Below are positions 40,201 to 52,200 of a DNA stretch of 64,000 nucleotides, in pieces (positions within the stretch are counted from its first letter, which is position 1; each line of letters begins with the position of its first letter). The stretch covers positions 15,128,192 through 15,192,191 of the forward strand of contig OY848917.1 of assembly GCA_963693285.1 (NCBI GenBank), in the 5' to 3' direction. Source of the stretch: Xestospongia muta (taxonomy: Eukaryota; Porifera; Demospongiae; Haplosclerida; Petrosiidae). The translations under genes were made by a program, and so were the position numbers. The notes beneath the pieces were generated by a model. The model was not told where the DNA came from. It did not search any database and was given only the letters and a program-made list of their open reading frames with translations.

Positions 40201-43200
40201 TTTATTCTGATGATCCAAATTACCTTAGTAACAATATTGATATCAACATTTTGGTTGACTAATATTTCAACAATATCTGCATATCCTTTCTCACTTGCAT
40301 AATGAAGGGCTGTCAATCCTCTCTATTACATATAACATACAAATAATCAATTGTAAATTAAAATATTCACTCTACAATAACAGTACATACACATAGATCT
40401 TGTCTTTTGCCTTATCTCTCCATATTGTCATCATAATTATAAAATATTACAATCATATATTGTTCAAATATAAGTCATGTTGTACAGGAAGGACATGACT
40501 ACATCTATTTCTAATAAGCCTTCATTACTTGAATAACTGTTTTAATACTACTTTTGTCAAGATAGTATAATTATATATAGTTAGAGTGTAATATGAGGGA
40601 CTGATAAATAACATGCAAACAGAAAATATATTAGAACATACTATTATGTCAATGGTCCAGCTGAAAAAAATACGTAGCTATTTATTTTGCTTAGCATATC
40701 AACTATCATCATTTTTAATTCTGGATTTGTCACAATAGCAAAAAAACTACACTAATTAAACTTCAATTTAAACAATTTAAAATGAACATTTGTCAAACAA
40801 GAGATGCTTTGATTCACACCCTTCATTGCTATTTTAGTGAACACCAAATACAACTAGAGAAAAGTTATGATATTGTCATGTCTATCCATCTCATGATGTC
40901 CAATGATAATAACTTGGTAAATTGGTTAATCACATCTTATAAAAATACACTTTTCATTAACATTGTGATAAGAACTTTGTATCCTTTTTCCTTCCAATAT
41001 TCATTATATTTGGCATATTATTTATAGACAATATTTCAAACTCTATTATAATAGTATAATAACTACTGCCACTTAAAAAAAGTTACATTTCAATTTTACT
41101 TATGCAGCTATTATCATATAACATATGTACATGAACACTTACATTGTTGACAAGGTTTAGATCAGCTCCTTTCTGTATTAAAATCAAAACAACATCTTTG
41201 TGTCCATTCTTTGCTGCTAACATGACTGGAGTAAAACCATCCTAAATATATTATAATAACTACGTTAACATGAATCAAAAGAATATATCATAACATCTAT
41301 ACATTATCAATACCAACACAGCTATATATAGTAAAGCATTACATTAGGATTTATAATTATTTATAATATGTCAAAATCACATTCAATACACCTAGGATTT
41401 CTTTTATATTATATCACACTTACTTCCTATCAAATTGTAAAGGACACATTCAGATGACAAGTAATAACAGCACAATTGATGTGTAAAAAGAAAACAATAG
41501 ATAAGAATAAAAAATGTCAACGTAAAATTCAATACACTTAAAACTTATATTATATTATATCACATTTACTGGCTATTAAATTGTAAAGGACACATTCAGA
41601 TGACAAGTAATAACAACACAATTGATGTGTAAAAAGAAAACAATAGATAAGAATAAAAAATGTCAATGTCACATTCAATATACTTAGGATTTCTTTTATA
41701 TTATATCACACTTACTTCCTATCAAATTGTAAAGGACACATTCAGATGACAAATAATTACAGCACAATTGATGTGTAAAAAGAAAACAATACATAAGAAT
41801 AAAAAGTGTCAACTTCACATTCAATGCACTTAGGACTTATATTACATTATATCACACTTATCCACTATTAAATTATAGAGGACACATTCAGATGACAAGT
41901 AATTACAGCACAATTGATGTGTAAAAAGAAAAGAATAGATAAGAATAAAAAGTGTCAACGTCACAATTAATGCACTTAGGACTTATATTACATTATATCA
42001 CACTTACCCGCTATTAAATTGTAAAGGACACATTCAGATGACAAGTAATAACAGCACAATTGACGTGTAAAAAGAAAACAATAGAGTAAATGAATGTCAA
42101 TTTCACATTTAATACACTTAAAACTTATATTATATTATATCACACTTACTGGCTATTAAATTGTAGAGGACACATTCAGATGACAAGTAATAACAGCACA
42201 ATTGATGTGTAAAAAGAAAACAATAGAGTAAATAAATGTCAACATCACATTTAATACACTTAGAACTTATATTACATTATATCACACTTACTGGCTATTA
42301 AATTATAGAGGACACATTCAGATGACAAGTAATTACAGCACAATTTATGTGTAAAAAGAAAACAATACAGTAAATAAATGTCAACATCATATTCAACACA
42401 TTCAGGATTTATAATACATTATATCACACCTATACTCTATTAAATTGTAGAGGACACATTCAGATTACAAGTCATTATAGCACAATTGATGTGTAAAAAG
42501 AAAACAATAGAGTAAAAGGATCATGATAGCAGCAATGAATGGACACAAAGACACTATTTTGATGTTAATACAGAAAGGAGCCAATTTAAACCTTGTTAAC
42601 AAAGTATTTGTTTGTTAAAGTAAAATTTTATTACTACTCCTTTCTTAAATATATCAACATTACTTGACATACTATTGTAATGAAAGCAGAAGGAATTTTA
42701 AGAAAATGAAAAATAGTGAGCACCAGAATTTAAATATAGTCCATTTCCTAATATGATAAGGTTTTGTTACATCATGTACTAAACTAATATCATAATATTA
42801 TGAACTAGTTCTCATTTAAGACAGCTTTGATCATAAGATTGATTAGTAAAACCATGCAAAATAAGGTGTACATGAATGTGAACTTTTCCATCTATGGTTC
42901 AAGATTATCAAAAAAATCTATCCATATCCACCTGAATGTTTGGCTTTATTAAAGGTAACATACTTATTATTAGGGTAAATGCAGGCCATTGTGGAGTAAG
43001 CCTGATCTTCTATAATGCCATGTTTCATTTGTTATCTCTTTCATATATAATACTGTAAGTTCAGCATTTATGCATACAAGTTAATAACATGAATGTAATC
43101 ATGTAGGACTAAGTCTAAATAAAGGAATATGCCAAAACAAAGAATATCATCATGAATATATTAGAATTGAACAAAGTGATGTTATGTGATTGTAGTGAGT

Positions 43201-46200
43201 TTGTTATAACATTTGTGTAAGCTACATCTATCTATCTACATCTATAACAATTGGTTCAACTGTACACACATACACAGTAATAAAGCCTATTTTATGAAGC
43301 ATCACTTCTTTTAACTTTAATTTTTCTTTGATATTTTCAAGAATGGAAGCCTTGTTTAGGACAGTACCTTAAAGCTATATATATTATAGATTCAAATGAC
43401 AAGTAATTACAGCACAATTGATGTGTAAAAAGAAAACAATAGAGTAAATAAATGTCAACTTCACATTCAATACACTTAGAACTTATATTACATTATATGA
43501 CACTTACCCGCTATTAAATTGTAGAGGACACATTCAGATGACATGTAATTACAGTCCAATTGATGTGTAAAAAGAAAACAATAGAGTAAATAAATGTCAA
43601 CTTCACATTCAATACACTTAGGACTTATATTATATCACACTTACTGGCTATTAAAGTGTGGAGGACACATTCAGATGACAAGTAATAACAGCACAATTGA
43701 TGTGTAAAAAAAAAACAATAGAGTAAATAAATGTCAACTTCACATTCAATACATTTAGAACTTATGTTACATTATATGACACTTACCTGCTATTAAATTG
43801 TAGAGGATACATTCAGATGACATGTAATTACAGCACAATTTATGTGTAAAAAAGAAAACAATAGAGTAAATAAATGTCAACTTCACATTCAATACACTTA
43901 GGACTTTTATTACATTATATCACACTTACTGCCTATTAAATTGTAGAGGACACATTCAGATGACAAGTAATTACAGCACAATTGATGTGTAAAAAGAAAA
44001 CAATAGAGTAAATAAATGTCAACTTCACATTCAATACACTTAGGATTTATATTACATTATATCACACTTACTGCCTATTAAATTGTAGAGGACACATTCA
44101 GATGACAAGTAATTACAGCACAATTGATGTGGAAAAAGAAAACAATAGAATAAATAAATGTCAACATCATATTTAATACACTTAGAACTTAAAATACATT
44201 ATATCACACTTACTGGCTATTAAATTGTAGAAGACCCATTCAGATGACAAGTAATTACGGCACAATTGATGTGCAAAAAAACAATAGAGTAAAAAACTAT
44301 CAACATCACATTCAATAAACTTAGGATTTATATTAGATTATATCACACTTACATGCTATTAAATTGTAGAGGACACATTCAGATGACAAGTAATTACAGC
44401 ACAATTGATGTGGAAAAAGAAAACAATAGAGTAAAAAATCATCAATATCACATTCAATAAACTTAGGATTTATATTACATTATATCACACTTACATACTA
44501 TTAAATTGTAGAGGACACATTCAGATGACAAGTCATTATAGCACAATTGATGTGTAAAAAGAAAACAATAGAGTAAAAATGTCAGCATCACGTTCAATAC
44601 ACTTAGGATTTATATTACAATATATAACACTTACAAACTATTATATTGGACACATTCAGATCACAAGTAATTACAGCACAATAAATGTGGAAAAAGAAAC
44701 AATAGAGTAAATAAAATGTAAACATTGAAAGTAATCTATCAATTAAGAATATTTACATACTGACCTTTCGTCACATTTATATCCTGCCTTATGTACATGT
44801 CAATATGGTTATGGCTAATTAATGCATAAAATGGTTTCTAATTAGTGCCGAAATGGATACACAATCCTACCAGATATCTGATCACTAATTTTATATCCGG
44901 ATCTATAATATACTGTCTGGAGTACTGCATGTGACTACCATGTGTTTGTGCATGTGCTCTTTGAGTAGTAGTGAACGTGAGTATGGCAGGTAAAAGAAGT
45001 GTTGTATGCAACTTTTTTGAGGTTTTTAACGAAGATGGCAAGCCATGAGCACATTGTAAAATGTGTAACAACCTGTCATTGGCTTATTCTGGTGGAACTG
45101 GAAACCTGCTACATCATTTACAAATGAAACATCCAAAACAGTTGGACCGCAATAAAGGAAAGTAGCAAACTACTCTCTCTTCATTTAAACTCTGGTGAAT
45201 GATCAATAGAAATAACTAAACCCATATCGTTATTTGTGTCGCTTGACTTGTGTCCTATATCTGTTGTTGATGGAATTGGATTCAAAAAGCTACTCAATTA
45301 CATTGAACCAGGCTATCGTGTACCATCCAGACCTCACTGCTTATTTTTCTAAATAAAAATTTGCCTAGAACTTAGATAATGTTTTTCAATACTAATTAAT
45401 TCATATTTACCACTTGCACAAGTTTTTTACTTTTTTCTGAAGTGATTGAACATTTAATTCTGATCATTGTTTACTTAATTAAGTGATTTAAGTGGTTTAA
45501 GTGACAGGATATTCGGATATCCTATATCTACCAGATATCTGGATTAATAAAGCCAGTATCCGTTTCAGCACTACTTCTATTATACAGAGGCTATTTTAAA
45601 AGTCTCTATAAACTGTAACTGTTATTGTATAGCACTCAAAAATAACACTTATAAAGTAATATTTATTTTAAAAATATAGCTTCTACAACCTTATATAATA
45701 AATGTGTAAAAATAAAACAATAGAGTAAATAAAATGTCAATGTCACATTCAATACACTTAGGATTTATAATACATTATATCATACTTACCATCTATTAAA
45801 TTGTAAAGGACACATACATATGATAAGTAATCACAGCATAATAAATGTGGAAAAAGAAAACAATAGAGTAAATAAAATGAAAACATTGCAAGTAATCTAT
45901 CAGAAAAGAATATTGACATAGTGACCTTTCTTCAATTTATCATGTCTTATGTACATGTCAATATAGTTATGACTAATTAATGCATTAAAATGGCTTCTCA
46001 CACAGAGGCTAATTCAAAGGTCTCTATAAACTGTAGCTGTCATAGTTAAAGCACTCAAAATAACACTTATAAATGCATACACATTTTTAAAAACACAACC
46101 TTTTGCACAAAAAGTTATTATTAAAACCTTATTTACCAGATGTGTAAAAAGAAAACAATAGAGTAAATAAATGTCAACATCACATTCAATACACTTATGA

Positions 46201-49200
46201 TTTATATTACATTATATCACACTTACTGGCTATTAAATTGTAGAGGACACATTCAGATGACAAGTAATTGCAGCACAATCGATGTGTAAAAGAAAAAAAG
46301 TAGAGTAAAAAAACACCGTCAATGTCACATTCAATACACTTAGGATTTATATTACATTATATCACACTTACATCCTATTAAATTGTAGAGGACACATTCA
46401 GATGACAAGTAATTACAACAAAATTGATGTGGAAAAAGAAAACAGAGTAAAAAACCATCAACATAACATTCAATAAAGTTAGGATTTATATTACATTATA
46501 TCACACTTATCCACTATTATATTATATAAGACACATTCAGATGACAAGTAATTACAGTACAATTGATGTGTAAAAAGAAAACAATAGAGTAAATAAATGT
46601 AAACTTCACTTTCAATACACTTAGGACATATATTACATTATATCACACTTACCCACTATTAAATTGTAGAGGACACATTCAGATGACAAGTAAATACAGC
46701 ACAATTGATGTGTAAAAAGAAAACAATAGAGTAAATAAATGTCAACTTCACATTCAATACACTTATGATTTATATTACATTATATCACACTTACTGGCTA
46801 TTAAATTGTAGAGGACACATTCAGATGACAAGTAATTACAACACAATTGATGTGGAAAAAGAAAACAGAGTAAAAAACCATCAACATAACATTCAATAAA
46901 GTTAGGATTTATATTACATTATATCACACTTATCCACTATTATATTATATAGGACACATTCAGATGACAAGTAATTACAGTACAATTGATGTGTAAAAAG
47001 AAAACAATAGAGTAAATAAATGTCTAATTCACATTCAATACACTTAGGACTTATATTACATTATATGAAACTTACCCGCTATTAAATTGTAGAGGACACA
47101 TTCAGATGACATATAATTACAGCGCAATTGATGTGTAAAAAGAAAACAATAGAGTAAATAAATGTCAACTTCACATTCAATACACTTAGGACTTATATTA
47201 CATTATATCACACTTACTGGCTATTAAATTGTAGAGGACACATTCAGATGACATGAAATTACAGCACAATTGATGTGTAAAAAGAAAACAATAGAGTAAA
47301 TAAATATCAACTTCACATTTAATACACTTAGGACTTTTATTACATTATATCACACTTACTGGCTATTAAATTGTAGAGGACACATTCAGATGACAAGTAA
47401 TTACAGCACAATTGATGTGTAAAAAGAAAACAATAGAGTAAATAAATGTCAACTTCACATTCAATACACTTAGGATTTATATTACATTATATCACACTTA
47501 CATGCTATTAAATTGTAGAGGACACATTCAGATGACAAGTAATTACAGCACAATTGATGTGTAAAAAGAAAACAATAGAGTAAATAAATGTCAACATCAC
47601 ATTTAATACACTTAGAACTTATATTACATTATATCACACTTACTGTCTATTAAATTGTAGATGACACATTTAGATGACAAGCAATTACAGCACAATTGAT
47701 GTGGAAAAAGAAAACATTAGAATAAATAAATGTTAACATCATATTTAATACACTTAGAACTTATATTACATTATATCACACTTACTGTCTATTATATTAT
47801 AAAGGACACATTCAGATGACAAGTCATTATAGCACAATTGATGTGGAAAAAGAAAACAATAGAGTAAAAATGTCAGCATCACATTCAATACACTTAGGAT
47901 TTATATTACATTATATCACACTTACATGCTATTCAATTGTGGTTATGACTAATTAATGCATAAAAATGGTTTCTAATTAGTGCTGAAATGGATACACAAT
48001 CCTACCAGATATCTGATCACTAATTTTATATCCGGATCTATAATATACTGTCTGGAGTACTGCATGTGACTACCATGTGTTTGTGCATGTGCTCTTTGAG
48101 TAGTAGTGAACGTGAGTATGGCAGGTAAAAGAAGTGTTGTATGCAACTTTTTTGAGGTTTTTAACGAAGATGGCAAGCCATGAGCACATTGTAAAATGTG
48201 TAACAACCTGTCAATGGCTTATTCTGGTGGAACTGGAAACCTGCTACATCATTTACAAATGAAACATCCAAAACAGTTGGACCGCAATAAAGGAAAGTAG
48301 CAAACTGCTCTCTCTTCATTTAAACTCTAGTGAATGATCAATAGAAATAACTAAACCCATATCGTTATTTGTGTCGCTTGACTTGTGTCCTATATCTGTT
48401 GTTGATGGAATTGGATTCAAAAAGCTACTCAATTACATTGAGCTGAGCTATCGTGTACCATCCAGACCTCACTGCTTATTTTTCTAAATAAATATTTGCC
48501 TAGAACTTAGATAATGTTTTTCAATACTAATTAATTCATATTTACCACTTGCACAAGTTTTTTACTTTTTTCTGAAGTGATTGAACATTTAATTCTGATC
48601 ATTGTTTACTTAATTAAGTGATTTAAGTGGTTTAAGTGACAGGATATTCGGATATCCTATATCTACCAGATATCTGGATTAATAAAGCCAGTATCCGTTT
48701 CAGCACTACTTCTATTATACAGAGGCTATTTTAAAAGTCTCTATAAACTGTAACTGTTATTGTTAAAGCACTCAAAAATAACACTTAGAAAGGAATATTT
48801 ATTTTTAAAAATATAGCTTCTACAATCTTATATAACAGATGTGTAAAAATAAAACAATAGAGTAAATAAAATGTCAATGTCACATTCAATACACTTAGGA
48901 TTTATTTTATATTATATCACACTTACCTGCTATTAAATTATAGAGGACACATTCAGATGACAAGTAATTACAGAACAATTGATGTGTACAAAGAAAAAAA
49001 ATAGAGAAAAAAAACGTAAATGTTGCAAGTAATCTATCAGAAAATAATATTGACATAGTGACCTTTCTTCATATTTATCATGTCTTATGTACATGTCAAT
49101 ATGGTTATGACTGATTAATGCATAATAATGGCTTCTCACACAGCGGCTAATTCAAAGATCTCTATAATTAAACTATAATTGTCATTGTTAAAGTACTTTA

Positions 49201-52200
49201 AATAACACTTATAAAGGTATATATATTACATAAAAAGATACCCTCTTCTACAAAAATGATCATTAAAGTCTTATACTTGGAACCTACCACTATTCTATAT
49301 GTACATAGATGCTTTATACTTTGGAATTATGTTTGCACAAACAGAAATATAAGTAAAATGAAGAAAAAAACATCATACTGTACTTACACCAATGCTACCT
49401 TTTTATGCTCAGGTATAATTGTCTTGTATCATTATAATGCTGATTATATGTCTTGTGTAATAGTTACTAGCCATTAACACAACTTGAATATTACATTTCA
49501 TTCTTATGATCCAAATTACCTCAATAACAGCATTTTGGTTGACTAATACTTTAATAATATCAGCATATCCTTTGTCACTTGCATAATGAAGGGCTGCCCA
49601 TCCTTCCTATTACATATAAGATACAAATAATCAATTGTAAACAGAATAGGGATAGCTTCTATGTATATATAGAATAGGGATATATAGAATAAGAGTAGGT
49701 TCTGTGTACATATAGAATAGTGGTAGGCTCTATGTAGATATAAAATAGGGGTAGGTTTAATGTATATATAGAATAGGGAGAGACTATATTTATATAGAAT
49801 AGGAAAAGGCTATATATACATATAGAATAGGGATAAGTTCTATGTAGATATAGAATAGAGGTAAGTTCTATGTATATATAGAATAGGGGTAGGCTATATG
49901 TACATATAAAGTAGAAATTGACTATGTGTACATATAGAATAGAGATAGGTTTATGTACATATAGAATAGGAATTGGCTATACATACCTATAGAACAGAGA
50001 TAGGCTATATGTGCATTTAGAATAGTGGTAAGCTATATGTACAGTTAAAAGAGGGGTTGGCTATATGTACATTTAGAACAAGAGTTGGTTATAACTACAG
50101 TTAGAACAGGGGTTAGCTATACATACATTTAGAACAAGGGTTGGCTATACATACATTTAGAACAGAGGTTGGCTATATGTAAATTTAGAACAGGGGTTGG
50201 ATATATATACATTTAAAACAGGCTTGGCTATACATACATTTATAACAGGGGTTGGCTATACATACATTTAGAACAGGCGTCTGCTATATGTACATTTAAC
50301 ACAGGGGTGGGTTATACATACATTTAGAATAGGGTTAGGCTATAAGTACATTTACATTAGGAGTTGGCTGTACGCACATTTAGAATAGGGGTTGGCTACA
50401 TGTATATTTAGAAGAGAAGTAGGCTATATGTACATTTAGAAAAGGGTTGTATGTACATATAGAATAAATTCTATGTACATATACAATAGGGATAGGTTCT
50501 ATGTACATATAGAATAGAGGTTGCTTCTATGTATATATTCAATAGGGGCAGGCTATATGTACGTATAAAATAGGAATAGGCTATATATACATATAGAATA
50601 GAAATAGGCTATATGTACATATAGAATAGGTGTTGGCTATATGTATAAATTGAATAGGAATAGGTTCTATGTACATATAAAATAAGGGCATGGTATATGT
50701 ACACATAGATTAAAGGGAAGACTATATCTACATATAATATAGGGATAGGTTCTATGTACATATAGAATAGGGATAGGCTATATATATCTATAGAACATGG
50801 TTAGGCTATACCTGAATTTAGAATAGTGTTAAGCTATACGTACAGTTAGAAGAGGGGTTGGCTATACGTACGTTTAAAACAGGAATTGGCTATATGAACA
50901 TTTAGAACAGGGATTGGCTACAGATATATTTATAATAGAGGTTGGCTATACGTACAATTAGAACAAGTGTTGGCTATACATACATTTAGAACAGAGGTTG
51001 GCTATATGTATATTTACAATAGTGGTTGGCTATATGTACATTTAGAAAAGGGTTAGGATATATATACATATAGAATAAGGATAGGCTCTGTGTGCATATA
51101 GAATAGAAGTAGGATATACGTACATATAGAATAAGGATAGGTTCTATGTACGTATAGAATAGGCATAGGCTCTATGTACATAAAAAATAGGGCTATGATG
51201 TACCTACATTTTTAATAGCTGTTTGTTATACTTATATTTAGAATAGGGATAGGCTATACCTACATTTGGAATAGTGGTTTGCTATATATACATTTAGAAT
51301 AGGGATAGGCTATACTTATGTTTAGACTAGCGTTTGGCTATACATACATTTAAAGTAGGGGTAGGCTATACCTGCATTTAGAATAGAGATTGGCTATACA
51401 CTCATATAAAATAGGAATAAGCTCTATGCATATATAGAATAAGAGTAGGCTGTATGCACAGATTGAATAAGGGCATGCTCTAAGCTCATATACAATAGGG
51501 ATAAGCTATACCAATAGAACAGGGGTAAGCTATACGTACATTTAGAATAGGACTAGGCTATACATACATTTAAAATACCAGTTGGTAATACATACATTTA
51601 GAATAGAGGTAGGCTATACCTACATTTAGAATAGCGATTGGCTATATGTAAATTTAGAATAGGGAAAGGCTATACGTACGTTTAGAAAAGCGATTGGCTA
51701 TACATTCACATAAGATAGGGATAGGTTCTAAGCTCATATAGAATAGGGATAGACTCTATGCACACATATAGAATAAAGGTAGGCTCTATGAACATTTAGA
51801 ATAAGGGTTGGTTATACCTACATTTAGAATAGGGATAGGCTATGCAAACATTTAGAATAGAAATAGGCTATACATACACTTAGAATAGGGATAGGTCATA
51901 CGTACATTTAGAACAAGTGTAAGCTATATGTATATTTAAAATAGCAGTCGGTACATTTAGAATAGGTGTAGGGTATATGTAAATTTAGAATAGGAGTAGG
52001 CTATACATACATTCAGAATAGGGGTTGCTATATGTACATTTAAAATAGTGGTTGACTATACATAAATTAAGAATAGCTGTTGGTCATACCTACATTTAGA
52101 ATAGGGGTTGGCCATTCATACATGTGGAATAAAGGTTGGCTATATCTACATTTATAATAGCAGTTTGCTATATGTACATTTAGAATAGGGGTAGGCTATA

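Larger units (their letters stand above)
33099..41241 (-). repeat. Tandemly amplified ankyrin exon-pair block
   Basis: Four near-identical copies of [type B exon - ~0.8 kb intron - type A exon - satellite tract] have their B exons at 33.1, 35.6, 38.7 and 41.1 kb (the A partner of the first is at 32.2 kb). The B exons alternate VGST, DGFT, VGST, DGFT, and intron markers alternate the same way. The latest event therefore duplicated a ~5.6-kb block of two B and two A exons. The intron between B and A carries the same plus-strand 81-codon open frame in all four copies; it is probably not a gene. Confidence 0.85.

Noticed and set aside
32739..41027. Four near-identical 81-codon plus-strand open frames (32.7, 35.3, 38.4 and 40.8 kb)
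   Set aside because: They lie in the intron between A and B exons and are conserved because the whole block was recently duplicated. They have no family features, and the few substitutions show no coding bias I can see.
28300..47937. Regularly spaced repeats that could suggest a CRISPR-like array
   Set aside because: Units are contiguous ~141-bp satellite monomers without unique spacers, in a eukaryotic gene.
44838..48206. Two 77-codon minus-strand frames
   Set aside because: They are antisense shadows of the decayed BED/hAT coding sequence.
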